From Pseudarthrobacter sp. SSS035 (GTDB taxonomy: Bacteria; Actinomycetota; Actinomycetes; Actinomycetales; Micrococcaceae): a stretch of 64,000 bases of DNA. Position 1 is the stretch's first letter, and each line of letters starts with the position of its first letter. A program made the translations under genes and the position numbers. Positions 38,609 through 46,655 of this stretch are shown piece after piece. Where the stretch lies: the NCBI RefSeq assembly GCF_023273875.1, contig NZ_CP096882.1:682001-746000 (forward strand), in the 5' to 3' direction. The notes under the pieces are model-generated. The model made no database searches and was not told the origin of the DNA. It saw only the letters and a list, made by a program, of their open reading frames with translations.

Positions 38609-38884
38609 ATGGCGCCGAAGTGGGTGGGTTCAAGTGAGAGACACGGGATTCCTAGAGCTGACCAAATCTACGCCATCCTAAATGCCACATTTGAGGCCGA
38701 GCTAGTGGGCGAGGCGCAAGAGGGCCGGATTATGCTGTTCATTGGACGGGCACACCAGCAGACTGATCGTGAATTAGAGATCCTTGTGAACGATTTTCCG
38801 GGCACAGGGAAAGACGCTGTCGTGTTCCACGCAATGACCCTCGGTCCAAAATTCAAGCGATTCCGGGAGGAGTACCAGCCATGA
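38609..38884 (+). CDS. Small putative toxin (BrnT-like position), unknown family
   Basis: A 91-residue protein, MAPKWVGSSERHGIPRADQI, YAILNATFEAEL, IMLFIGRAHQQTDRELEILVND, VVFHAMTLGPKFKRFREE. The compact size, the H-G-I...A-I-L start, the FxAM and xKFKRFREE end, and an overlapping ribbon-helix-helix gene resemble toxin genes of BrnT-like organisation, but the sequence is not BrnT by any motif I can name. ATGA overlap with the next gene. Base composition is lower in GC than the jet genes, suggesting separate acquisition. Toxicity is inferred from context only. Confidence 0.65.
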   Translation: MAPKWVGSSERHGIPRADQIYAILNATFEAELVGEAQEGRIMLFIGRAHQQTDRELEILVNDFPGTGKDAVVFHAMTLGPKFKRFREEYQP

Positions 38885-39231
38885 CTAATCAGAGGGAACC
38901 AGACTACGATGCACTGGCCGATCGGTTGACCGGGGACTCGCCCCTGGAGGCGGCTGCGGTACAACTTGGCAGCGACGCCGCTGCATCTGGGCGCGAGTTC
39001 CTGTTGCGAGAGTATGGCGGTGATGCTGCCATCAGGCGTGCCATACGCCGTGGCCGGCCCCGCGTCGGGGACTCGACACCGGGCGAATCCGCCACCGTAC
39101 GTGGGCGGATCGGCGATGTTGAATACCGTGCTTTTATGGAACTGGTGACGGAACTTGGTAAGCCGCAGTCCGAGCTGGTTCGCGAAGCTGTGCATCTATT
39201 GCTGGAACACCACAAGAAGCTCGCCAGTTAG
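38881..39231 (+). CDS. Ribbon-helix-helix antitoxin-like protein
   Basis: A 116-residue protein. Residues ~74-116 (VRGRIGDVEYRAFMELVTELGKPQSELVREAVHLLLEHHKKL) look like a CopG/Arc ribbon-helix-helix domain: beta strand, helix, then SELVREAVHLLLE. The N-terminal part (LTGDSPLEAAAVQLGSDAAASGREFLLREYGGDAAIRRAIRRGRPR) is a separate region that may bind the partner. The gene is second in a toxin-first, antitoxin-second pair with a 4-nt overlap, placed just after jetD under a hairpin operator. Confidence 0.7.
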   Translation: MTNQREPDYDALADRLTGDSPLEAAAVQLGSDAAASGREFLLREYGGDAAIRRAIRRGRPRVGDSTPGESATVRGRIGDVEYRAFMELVTELGKPQSELVREAVHLLLEHHKKLAS

Positions 39232-39322
39232 GCGCTCTGGGTGGTCCCCGGAACAATCACCGTTCGCCCCCACGCCGCCCTGCTCGGTCTCGACAAGCGC
39301 GATCACCGGCGCTGACAGCGCC

Positions 39323-39715
39323 TTAAGCGGCGCTCGCCCGCTCCGGTAGCGCGGGGGCGATGTGCAGCCGCGTGGAGAACGCGGCGATGAGGGCGAAGAG
39401 GAATACTGCCACCGCGATGGCCAGCGCCATGACGGCGACAGTTCCGTAGCCACTGACGATAGTGAAGTATCTGAAGAAGTTCGCCGCAGAGGCGCCGGGA
39501 ACATTCTGGAGCAAGGGTGTCAGCTGACAAAATATGGCCACGAATCCGAGCAGGGCAAACCAGAATCTGAAGAGTGCGAGACCTCGATTGGGTCTCAACT
39601 GGAGATCGTGCGGCGCAGGGAAAACGCCAAGTCCCAGCTGGATGGCGTTTGAGCGTGTCGAAACCCGGTGGCCGAGACCGTCGAAACCGCGCCTGTCGCG
39701 GCCCGATTGGAGCAT
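39323..39715 (-). CDS. Small membrane protein resembling the N-terminal part of Pr6Pr family
   Basis: Up to 130 residues; the first ~30 are encoded by diverged repeat A sequence and are probably not translated. FRFWFALLGFVAIFCQLTPLL, then NFFRYFTIVSGYGTVAVMALAIAVAVFLFALIAAFSTRLH form two helices that match the beginning of Pr6Pr-type membrane proteins (NFFxYFTI is typical). Family members are ~200 residues, so this is either a truncated copy or a short relative. No good start codon is visible after the repeat part. Confidence 0.45.
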   Translation of the reverse strand: MLQSGRDRRGFDGLGHRVSTRSNAIQLGLGVFPAPHDLQLRPNRGLALFRFWFALLGFVAIFCQLTPLLQNVPGASAANFFRYFTIVSGYGTVAVMALAIAVAVFLFALIAAFSTRLHIAPALPERASAA

Positions 39716-39718
39716 GTG

Positions 39719-39761
39719 CCGTGTAATTTAGGCATAACATCACCCCGGTCCGAGGACGCCC
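39719..39761 (+). promoter_or_regulatory. Leader of the GGDEF gene, shared with jetA
   Basis: CCGTGTAATTTAGGCATAAC, ATCACC...GAGGACGCCC ends at the ATG of the GGDEF gene. It matches the jetA leader (31663-31703) in CCGTGTA, TTAGG, ATAACA, CACC and GAGGACGCC. GAGGA is the ribosome site. Confidence 0.55.
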
Positions 39762-41108
39762 ATGAACAGAGCCCCCACTACGCTGCGCTCCTTTAGCCTG
39801 CAGCGTGAATGGTCCCGGGCATTCACGCTCATGCTGATCGCGCTGTTCATCGGCGCGGCGGTCACCGTCGTGGGAGTCCGGTTTGTGGTGAACGAGATGG
39901 AAGCTGCCACTGGCCGGCTTCAGGCCGAGTACGGCAGCGTCGCAGAGCTGGCCGCAGCCCTTGAGACGCATGAGCAGCTGGGACACCAGTTGCTCGCGGC
40001 GGCACCCGTGAACCGGGAGGCATTTGTCCTGGAACAAAAGGACATCGAGGAGCTCTTCCGGGCGGCCGCCGCAGCCGAGGCTGCGGACGAAGGCCGGCCC
40101 GGGGCCCTGTCCGCGGCACAGGAGGACTGGCAGGCCGGCCTGGAGAACGGTGGCCTCTGGAGTTCCGACGTTCTGGAGCTCACGGGAAACAGTGCGGCTA
40201 ACGCCCCTGCCTTCGCCGCTGCCAGCTCGTCCGTCCGGACGCAGCTGGCCGCCATCCAGCAGTCCTCCCTCCAGGCGCTGAACAGGGGGCTCGTGGACAC
40301 GCGCGAGCTCGAAACCCTCCTGGTGGTTGGCCGGTTCGGGCTGTTCGTGGCGGCCATCGGCGCCACCCTGTACTTCCGCCGCCGGGTGGCCAAGGACCTG
40401 ATGCGTCCCGTCAACAGCCTCCGCCGGGGCGTCCTGAAACTGCAGTCCGGCGACTACAGCCACCGCCTGGACGTGGCCCGGCGCGACGAGCTGGGCGAGG
40501 TGGCTGTGGCGTTCAACGGGATGGCCACTGCGCTGCAGGACAGCCATAAAGCCCTGACGTACCGGGCCACGCACGATGACCTCACCGGGCTCGCCAACCG
40601 TGCGGCCCTGGCCGAGCGTCTGCTGGCGTCCTTCGAGCCGGACAGCGACCGCCGGACACGGCACGAGGGCCTGCTGTTCATCGACATCGACGATTTCAAG
40701 GACGTCAACGATTCCTTGGGCCATGAGGGCGGCGACGCGCTGCTGGCCCAGCTGGCCGAGCGGCTGCGGGCCAGCGTCCGCAGCCACGATCTGGTGGCCC
40801 GGCTGGGAGGCGACGAGTTCGCCGTCGTCGTTTTGGATAACGACGACGGCACTCCGGCAACGGGGCCCGTCGCCGAGCGGATCTATGAGGCTCTTAGCGA
40901 GCCGTTCGTGATTGGTGACCGCTCGTTGCGGGTGTCACTGAGCATGGGGGTCGCGCAGCGCACCGCGGACACCGCGGACGTGACGGAGCTGTTGCGGCAG
41001 GCGGATTCGGCCATGTACCGGGCCAAGCTCGGCGGCAAGGCCCGGTACGAGATCCACGGCGGGGCAACGCCGGTCATTGAGCCTGTCGAAAGCGGAACCG
41101 GTGGTTGA
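39762..41108 (+). CDS. Membrane HAMP-GGDEF diguanylate cyclase
   Basis: A 448-residue protein: first helix (FTLMLIALFIGAAVTVVGVRFVV, ~20-45), an extracellular helical sensor (~50-180), second helix (LLVVGRFGLFVAAIGATLYF), HAMP (RPVNSLRRGVLKLQSGDYSHRLDVARRDELGEVAVAFNGM) and GGDEF with intact GGDEF at 349-353. No inhibitory-site RxxD was looked for in detail. The ending (VIEPVESGTGG) and the stop codon lie in repeat A sequence (41076-41132). It probably makes c-di-GMP in response to an external cue. Confidence 0.9.
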   Translation: MNRAPTTLRSFSLQREWSRAFTLMLIALFIGAAVTVVGVRFVVNEMEAATGRLQAEYGSVAELAAALETHEQLGHQLLAAAPVNREAFVLEQKDIEELFRAAAAAEAADEGRPGALSAAQEDWQAGLENGGLWSSDVLELTGNSAANAPAFAAASSSVRTQLAAIQQSSLQALNRGLVDTRELETLLVVGRFGLFVAAIGATLYFRRRVAKDLMRPVNSLRRGVLKLQSGDYSHRLDVARRDELGEVAVAFNGMATALQDSHKALTYRATHDDLTGLANRAALAERLLASFEPDSDRRTRHEGLLFIDIDDFKDVNDSLGHEGGDALLAQLAERLRASVRSHDLVARLGGDEFAVVVLDNDDGTPATGPVAERIYEALSEPFVIGDRSLRVSLSMGVAQRTADTADVTELLRQADSAMYRAKLGGKARYEIHGGATPVIEPVESGTGG

Positions 41109-41132
41109 GCCTGTCGAAACCCCCAGCGGTTG
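41076..41132 (+). repeat. Two repeat A units at the 3' end of the GGDEF gene
   Basis: ATTGAGCCTGTCGAAAGC, then GGTGGTTGAGCCTGTCGAAA followed by CCCCCAGCGGTTGAGG. The first unit is translated (IEPVES) and the TGA in the second is the stop codon (41106-41108). Confidence 0.85.
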
Positions 41133-41146
41133 AGGTTACGGAGCCG

Positions 41147-41419
41147 TCAGCGGCCCAGACCGAGAAAGACGGCCAGCGACTGCTCAACCGCAAGCATTGT
41201 CTTGGAATCAATGCGACCTATCCGTTGCCCCAGGTTGATACGACGCACCGTTGTGAGCTTGTCGATCATGACCTGGCTAACTCGCTCCAGCCCGGTCAAC
41301 TGCCCGGGTTCCACCGTCAGCCGCAGCAACGGAGCATCAGTCAGGTGGGACGTCAGTGGTAGAAGGGTGATCGACTCCGATGCTGCAAATGGATGAATGT
41401 TGCATGTAACCCGTTCCAC
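41147..41419 (-). pseudogene. MazF/PemK-type toxin, N-terminus lost
   Basis: A 90-codon frame, SITLLPLTSHLTDAPLLRLT, VEPGQLTGLERVSQVMIDKLTTVRR, INLGQRIGRIDSKTMLAVEQSLAVFLGLGR: the middle and C-terminal part of a MazF/PemK toxin (PLTS, SQVMxDK and GxID are family blocks). Full-length members begin ~20-25 residues earlier with a conserved start (RGEIWxV, GxxRP); here an in-frame stop lies two codons before the GTG, so the RNA-binding start is missing. No antitoxin gene is next to it. Confidence 0.75.
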
Positions 41420-41760
41420 GTGTCACTGGGGGACGGGGGCCAGTGGTTACGCGTGTCGACTCAGGCTCCCGCAGCGCGCTGGATCGACTTAGGTCAGGTC
41501 GCTCACCGGCGCATTCTTTGGCGAGCGCAATGCTCGCCGTCGACCAAGTGGCGGCGGGATCCGGGCACTACGGTTTCCCACTTGGTGCAACCCCCATGCC
41601 GCACACCACAAATGCCGTCCGCCACGGCCCGGCAGAGCTCGGGTCTGGTGATGGGATCGATGCCGCCCGCGGGCACGAGCGTCGGGACGGTCTTCGCTGC
41701 TTTGTTGATTGGGAAAGGCGAGGACCTCGTCAACGACACCAAACGCCCGGAAAAACTCAT
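41420..41760. other. Gene-free stretch between mazF fragment and sugar-acid operon
   Basis: No credible gene is seen. A minus-strand frame (41503-41760) reads LVPAGGIDPITRPELCRAVADGI, which could be a decayed gene, but I do not recognise it. The stretch ends at the twin operators. Confidence 0.35.
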
Positions 41761-41812
41761 TTGCGCATTTCGCGCAATTGGCCTTGCGCTAAACGCGCAA
41801 CCATTCTATGAT
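41761..41812 (+). promoter_or_regulatory. Twin operators and promoter of the sugar-acid operon
   Basis: TTGCGC-ATTTC-GCGCAA (41761-41777) and TTGCGC-TAAAC-GCGCAA (41784-41800) are two perfect 6+5+6 inverted repeats, centres 23 bp apart. The TTGCGC of the second (41784-41789) is 17 bp before TATGAT (41807-41812), giving a good -35/-10 pair. A regulator binding here would block RNA polymerase directly. The DeoR-family gene 3.4 kb downstream is the candidate. Confidence 0.75.
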
Positions 41813-41876
41813 CTTAATCATGATCGGAGCCAGGGCGGCTCGATCCCCCAGTCCCCCACAACAATGAGGTTGCTAG

Positions 41877-42866
41877 ATGTCTGTTCCAATCAAGGCCACC
41901 ATGGAAAAAGTTCCGGGCGGCATGATGCTGATTCCGCTGCTCATCGGCGCTCTGCTGGCCACGTTCGCACCGGACTCCGCCAAATTCTTCGGCTCGTTTA
42001 CCGGCGCCCTGTTCACCGGGGGCACCACAATCCTCGCCGTGTTCTACGTGTGCATGGGTGCAAGCATCGACATAAAGGCCACGCCCTACATCCTGAAAAA
42101 GGGCGGCGTCCTCTTCGGCGCCAAGGTCCTGTTTGCGGTCATCATCGGCGTTATCGCCGGCAGGTTCCTGGGCGAACTTCCCATCGACGGCGGACTGCTG
42201 ACAGGCCTCTCGGTCCTTGCCATCCTGGCAGCCCTCAATGACACCAACGGCGGAATGTACATGGCCCTTATGGGCCAGTACGGCAAGCCCAAGGACGTTG
42301 CTGCTTACTCCGTCATGACGCTCGAATCCGGCCCCTTCCTGACCATGCTCACCCTGGGCGTGGCCGGCCTGTCGGCCTTCCCGTGGCAGGCACTGGTAGG
42401 CGCCATCATCCCCCTGCTCCTTGGAGTTCTGCTGGGCACCCTCGACCCGGCCATGCGCAAGTTCCTTTCGTCCGCGGCCCCCGTTCTTATTCCGTTCTTC
42501 GCCCTCGCCCTTGGCTTCGGCCTGAACCTCGAAAAGGTGCTCAGTGCCGGCCTGCTGGGTATCGCGCTTGGCCTGTTCGTGCTGATCGTCGGCGGCGCCG
42601 TGCTCTTCTTCGCTGACAAGCTGAGCGGCGGTACCGGCATTGCCGGCCTGGCTGCAGCCACCACCGCGGGCAACGCTGCCACAGTCCCCATGCTGGTAGC
42701 CGCAGCCAATCCTGCGTACCTGCCCGCAGCGGGACCAGCCACAGTTCTGGTTGCCGCGTCCGTGGTGGTCACCGCCATCGGCTGCCCCCTGATGGTTGCC
42801 TGGTACGCCAAGCGGCTCAAGAACAAAGAGGCTGCGGCATCCCCCGAGGTCTCACACGCAGTATGA
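41877..42866 (+). CDS. 2-keto-3-deoxygluconate permease (KdgT family)
   Basis: A 329-residue membrane protein of about ten helices. MEKVPGGMMLIPLLIGALLATFAPDSAKFFGSFTGALFTGG, FYVCMGASIDIKATPYILKKGG, LNDTNGGMYMALMGQYG and GIAGLAAATTAGNAATVPMLVAAANP are KdgT blocks. It takes up a sugar acid by proton symport; beside a DUF1537 kinase and PdxA2, the substrate may be a C4 sugar acid (threonate or erythronate) rather than KDG. It overlaps the next gene by 4 nt. Confidence 0.88.
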   Translation: MSVPIKATMEKVPGGMMLIPLLIGALLATFAPDSAKFFGSFTGALFTGGTTILAVFYVCMGASIDIKATPYILKKGGVLFGAKVLFAVIIGVIAGRFLGELPIDGGLLTGLSVLAILAALNDTNGGMYMALMGQYGKPKDVAAYSVMTLESGPFLTMLTLGVAGLSAFPWQALVGAIIPLLLGVLLGTLDPAMRKFLSSAAPVLIPFFALALGFGLNLEKVLSAGLLGIALGLFVLIVGGAVLFFADKLSGGTGIAGLAAATTAGNAATVPMLVAAANPAYLPAAGPATVLVAASVVVTAIGCPLMVAWYAKRLKNKEAAASPEVSHAV

Positions 42867-44083
42867 ACACCCACCAAATGAACACCGACGCAACCACGCC
42901 CTGGGCAATCATCGCGGATGACCTGACGGGGGCCGCAGATGCGGCCGCCGCGTATGGCCCCACGCACACCAGCTCCGTGGTCCTTGACCTTGAGTCCGCC
43001 TGGCCCGACGCCGAGATCCTGTCGATCAACACGGAAAGCCGCTACCTGCCCGAGGCGGAGGCCGCCGCGGCCGTCACGGCCGCCGTCGGGTACGCCCTGG
43101 GGCAGCGCCGCCGGGTCTTCAAAAAAATCGATTCGTTGCTCAGGGGCAATGTTGGGGCGGAAGTCGCGGCCACATTGGCGGGAATCACCCAGGGCCACGG
43201 GAAGAGTCTCGCCATTGCCGCTCCGGCCTTTCCGGCCACGGGAAGGACCACCGACGGCGGCGTCGTCCACGTGGGCGGCGTTCCGAACACTGAAGGAAAC
43301 TTCGGCGGCGACATCGCCAGGGCACTGGAAGCGGGTGGCCTCGCCGTCAAAGTGGTTGGCGGACAATCCGGACGCACGCCCGAGGAACTGGCGTCGCACC
43401 TGCGGGACGCGCAGCAACGCGGGAGTGACGCCGTCGTACTTGATGCAAGGCACGACGACGACCTCAGGATCATCGCGGCCGCCGCGGACTTACTGGACTT
43501 TCCGACGCTCCTGGTGGGCTCGGGCGGACTGGCGGGGCACATCGTGGCGCGTGACGAAAAAGCAGGTGCGCGGAATGCGCAGGCGCGGCACGTCAACCGG
43601 ACCTTGACCGTGATCGGCAGCTACTCCAGCCTTGCGCGGCAGCAAACTGAGGCACTCGTCGCGGCGGGCGCCCAACACATCACGCTGGACCACGCCGCCC
43701 TGGACGAGCCGGCGGTTGCCCGCGAGGTTGAACAGGCGATGACCCGGAATGATGTGGTGTTGACGCCGGATCCGATGGGAATCGTCGACAAGTCACAGGC
43801 ACTGGTGGTGGCAGAGGCTTTGGCCCGCGCCACCGCCGCGGGCATTGGGCACTGTGACGCCCTGGTCATGACGGGCGGCGAGACGGCCACGGCGGTCTTG
43901 AGGGCACTCGGCGCCGGCAGCTTCACCGTCCTCGGCGAGATTGAACCCGGCGTCGTCATGAGCCTGTTGCCCGAACCTCTCCCCCTGCTCGTCACGAAGG
44001 CCGGCGCCTTCGGGGACGCCGGAACGCTGGCCCGGACCATACAATTTCTCACTGGCACAACGACTGAAATGAGTATCAAATAA
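42863..44083 (+). CDS. Four-carbon acid sugar kinase (DUF1537 family)
   Basis: A 406-residue kinase. AIIADDLTGAADAAAAYG (N-terminal sugar-acid-binding domain), RVFKKIDSLLRGNVGAEV, APAFPATGRTTDGGVVHVGG, then the C-terminal ATP-binding domain with MTGGETATAVLRALG and GEIEPGVVMSLL. Such enzymes phosphorylate D-threonate, D-erythronate or related acids at the terminal carbon, and the product is oxidised by PdxA2-type enzymes, as found next door. ATG overlaps the permease stop; the next gene begins at its last base (ATAATGG). Confidence 0.9.
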   Translation: MNTHQMNTDATTPWAIIADDLTGAADAAAAYGPTHTSSVVLDLESAWPDAEILSINTESRYLPEAEAAAAVTAAVGYALGQRRRVFKKIDSLLRGNVGAEVAATLAGITQGHGKSLAIAAPAFPATGRTTDGGVVHVGGVPNTEGNFGGDIARALEAGGLAVKVVGGQSGRTPEELASHLRDAQQRGSDAVVLDARHDDDLRIIAAAADLLDFPTLLVGSGGLAGHIVARDEKAGARNAQARHVNRTLTVIGSYSSLARQQTEALVAAGAQHITLDHAALDEPAVAREVEQAMTRNDVVLTPDPMGIVDKSQALVVAEALARATAAGIGHCDALVMTGGETATAVLRALGAGSFTVLGEIEPGVVMSLLPEPLPLLVTKAGAFGDAGTLARTIQFLTGTTTEMSIK

Positions 44084-45087
44084 TGGGACGCCCGATTGTT
44101 GCCATCACCATGGGCGATGCTGCCGGCATTGGCCCGGAAATCATCGTCAAAGCCCTGGCTGACGCGGAACTCCGGTCGAAGGCCCGCATGCTCGTCGTTG
44201 GCGATCTTCGCCGGCTGCGGCTCGCCGCGGACATCGTCGCCAGCCCGCTGGCCCTGCGCAAGGTCGCGGCGCCGTCGGAGGCCCTGTTCGAGGAAGGCAC
44301 CATCGACGTGCTGGACATCGACTGCATCCCGGAGGGCCTCGCCTGGGGTGAACTCTCGGCCGCGGCCGGGCACGGCTCATTCCTCTTCATCGAAAAGGCC
44401 GTGGCACTGGCTATGGACCGCCAGGTGGATGCGATCTGCACCGGGCCGCTGAACAAAGCAGCCCTGCACGCAGCCGGCCACAAGTACCCCGGCCACACCG
44501 AACTCCTCGCCGAGCTGACGGGCACCGAGGAGGTTTCCATGATGCTGACCGCTCCCAAGATGCGCGTCATCCACGTGACTACCCACATCGGCCTCATTGA
44601 TGCGATCGCCAAGATCAACGGGGACCTGGTCTACCGGACCATCAAGCGCGGGTATGAGCTTCTGCGCGCCTCCGGCATCGAAAACCCGCGGATCGCCGTC
44701 TGCGCCATCAACCCGCACGCTGGGGAGAACGGGCTGTTCGGCTACGGCGAAGAGGCGGAAAAGATCCAGCCGGGCATCGAGAAGGCCCAGGCTGACGGTA
44801 TCGACGCCTTCGGCCCGCTCCCGGCCGACACCCTGTTCTTCCTTGCCGGCCGCGGCGACTTCGACCTGGTGGTGGCCCAGTACCATGACCAGGGCCACGG
44901 CCCGGTCAAGGTACTTGGTCTGGAGAACGGCGTCAACATCACCGTAGGCCTCCCCGTGGTGCGCACATCCGTTGACCACGGCACGGCCTTCGACATCGCG
45001 GGCAAGAACATCGCCGACCACGAGTCCCTACTTGAGGCATTGCGGCAGGCAGTGGACCTGGCGCCGTCGCGCGAAGAGGATCTCTAA
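44083..45087 (+). CDS. PdxA2-type 4-phospho-sugar-acid dehydrogenase
   Basis: A 334-residue PdxA-family enzyme: RPIVAITMGDAAGIGPEIIVKAL, AICTGPLNKAALHAAGHKYPGHTELLAELTG (metal histidine), VHVTTHIGLIDAI, NPHAGENGLFG, and VAQYHDQGHGPVKVLGLENGVNITVGLPVVRTSVDHGTAFDIAGK. It oxidises and decarboxylates 4-phospho-D-threonate or -erythronate to dihydroxyacetone phosphate. Position directly after a DUF1537 kinase and absence of pyridoxal genes point to catabolism, not vitamin B6 synthesis. Confidence 0.9.
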   Translation: MGRPIVAITMGDAAGIGPEIIVKALADAELRSKARMLVVGDLRRLRLAADIVASPLALRKVAAPSEALFEEGTIDVLDIDCIPEGLAWGELSAAAGHGSFLFIEKAVALAMDRQVDAICTGPLNKAALHAAGHKYPGHTELLAELTGTEEVSMMLTAPKMRVIHVTTHIGLIDAIAKINGDLVYRTIKRGYELLRASGIENPRIAVCAINPHAGENGLFGYGEEAEKIQPGIEKAQADGIDAFGPLPADTLFFLAGRGDFDLVVAQYHDQGHGPVKVLGLENGVNITVGLPVVRTSVDHGTAFDIAGKNIADHESLLEALRQAVDLAPSREEDL

Positions 45088-45134
45088 GAGAACCTGAGGG
45101 ACGGACGACCCAAAATCGGGACGGCGGCCCTCTG

Positions 45135-45169
45135 AACGGCCGGTCAGCTAAGCTTGCTGACCGGCCGTT
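45135..45169. terminator. Strong hairpin terminator after the sugar-acid operon
   Basis: AACGGCCGGTCAGC (45135-45148), loop TAAGCTT, GCTGACCGGCCGTT (45156-45169): a perfect 14-bp stem, 47 bp after the pdxA2 stop. No long T run follows. Confidence 0.85.
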
Positions 45170-45256
45170 GCGCATTCCGCGCAGGGCGATACTGCGGGGA
45201 GTTGGCGGGGACCGGAACTAGCATGGTAACCACGCCCACGGGAAGGAAAACCGGGA

Positions 45257-46036
45257 ATGCTGTCGGCAAATGCCAGGCGCGAGGAGATCTACCACCTCGC
45301 CGTCACCACCGGCCTGGCCTCCGTGGAGGAACTGTCCGCCCGGTTCGAGGTCACGGCCTCCACCATCCGCCGCGACCTGGCGCTCCTGAACGGGCAGGGC
45401 CGGCTTGCCCGCACGTACGGCGGCGCCATGGCGCTGGGTGCCCACCCGGAGGCGTCGCTGCGGCAGCGCACCGGCGAGGCATTCGAGCAGAAACAGGCCA
45501 TTGCCCGCTGGGCGGCGTCCGTGATCCTGCCCGGGGAGAACATCCTGCTCGACGCCGGCTCCACCGTGGGTGCCCTGGCCCACGAATTGCGCGGTTTTGA
45601 TCGGTTATCCGTGACCACGCCAGGCATCAACACCATGCAGGAACTCGCCGAGTCCGACGGCATCGAGGTGGACTGCCTAGGCGGCCGGCTGCGGAGCCTT
45701 TCACAGAGTTTCGTGGGACCGCTCGCCGAAGCGACCCTGGAGCGGATGACCTTTGACCGCGTGTTCCTCGGCGCAGACGCCGTCACCGCCGAGGACGGCA
45801 TCTGCGAAGCCGACCACTCCCAGACCCGCCTCAAGGAACTCATGGCCCGGCGCGGCAATCTTGTGTATGTCCTGGCCGACTCGTCCAAGCTGGGCCTGCG
45901 GCCCTTCCACGCCTGGGCACGCCTCTCGCTGCCATGGACCCTGGTAACGGACGACGGCGCCGACCCCGCCCAGGTGCAGAAGTTCCGGGATACAGGGGTC
46001 GAGGTTGAGGTGGCTGAGGTACTGCCCGGCGGTTGA
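45257..46036 (+). CDS. DeoR/GlpR-family regulator
   Basis: A 259-residue regulator: HTH ANARREEIYHLAVTTGLASVEELSARFEVTASTIRRDLALLNGQGRLARTYGGAM (residues 4-58), then the sugar-phosphate sensor domain (NILLDAGSTVGALAHEL, LSVTTPGINTMQEL, FDRVFLGADAVTAEDGICEAD, LVYVLADSSKLG). GGAAGGAAAA lies before the ATG. It follows the sugar-acid operon after a terminator and probably represses it through the TTGCGC operators. The stop codon TGA lies in CCCGGCGGTTGAGC, a repeat A unit. A 5'-truncated copy of this gene lies at 48687-49352. Confidence 0.9.
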   Translation: MLSANARREEIYHLAVTTGLASVEELSARFEVTASTIRRDLALLNGQGRLARTYGGAMALGAHPEASLRQRTGEAFEQKQAIARWAASVILPGENILLDAGSTVGALAHELRGFDRLSVTTPGINTMQELAESDGIEVDCLGGRLRSLSQSFVGPLAEATLERMTFDRVFLGADAVTAEDGICEADHSQTRLKELMARRGNLVYVLADSSKLGLRPFHAWARLSLPWTLVTDDGADPAQVQKFRDTGVEVEVAEVLPGG

Positions 46037-46109
46037 GCTCGTCGAAGCCAACCGGTTGGCCCGTGAGCCTGACCTTCCCGCGGCCGATGTATGGGGGTAG
46101 GATACAAAC

Positions 46110-46655
46110 ATGTCAACAACGTTGACGGATGAGCTCATCCGCATAGCCAAGGATGCTGCCCTGGCGGCTGAAGAGGCCCGTCTTGAGATGCTTGCGGCCT
46201 CCGGCCGCCGGGCCGAAGCGGTGTTCGCGCTCTCGGCTCAGGGGATGTCTGTTCGTAAGATCGCAGAGGTCATCGGCGTAAGCCCGTCGGTGAGCCAGCG
46301 CCTGCTCGAAAAAGCCAAGGAAAGCCGGCCGCACCTAACCCGGCGTGAAGAACGAGTGTCATACGAGCTGCACCGTGCCGTGGCCGAAAAAGTTCGCGAG
46401 GATCCCCAGCCGGTACTCAGCAAAGCAAGAACCAATCTGCAGAAGATGGCGTCTCGCGCCGGCGATGCTCACGCCCGAGGCTGGGTTGCCGAGTGGACCG
46501 CGCTCGTCAACGGCGCTGATCTCAACCGACTCGTGGATGCCATGCTGCGTCCGGACGAACGCGGAATCGACCTTCGCCAGATGACGCCGTTCGCTGGCGT
46601 ACTCTCCCAGAAGGAGCGGCTGGTCGCCATACATAAGGCAGCGCGTGCGCCGTAG
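46110..46655 (+). CDS. HTH protein, predicted antitoxin partner of a nucleotidyltransferase
   Basis: A 181-residue protein. The middle of the N-terminal half (residues ~35-66, EAVFALSAQGMSVRKIAEVIGVSPSVSQRLLEKAKE) is a clear helix-turn-helix. The C-terminal part (ARGWVAEWTALVNGADLNRLVDAMLRPDERGIDLRQMTPFAGVLSQKERLVAI) is a separate helical domain I do not recognise. It overlaps the next gene by 11 nt, and such HTH plus AbiEii-type transferase pairs are usually toxin-antitoxin or abortive-infection modules. Confidence 0.65.
   Translation: MSTTLTDELIRIAKDAALAAEEARLEMLAASGRRAEAVFALSAQGMSVRKIAEVIGVSPSVSQRLLEKAKESRPHLTRREERVSYELHRAVAEKVREDPQPVLSKARTNLQKMASRAGDAHARGWVAEWTALVNGADLNRLVDAMLRPDERGIDLRQMTPFAGVLSQKERLVAIHKAARAP

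Noticed and set aside
41503..41760. A minus-strand gene beginning near the twin operators
   Set aside because: Short, no ribosome site, no recognised family; could be a remnant but not supportable as a gene.
44083..45087. PdxA for vitamin B6 synthesis
   Set aside because: It is co-located with a DUF1537 kinase and a sugar-acid permease, the standard context of the catabolic PdxA2 branch.
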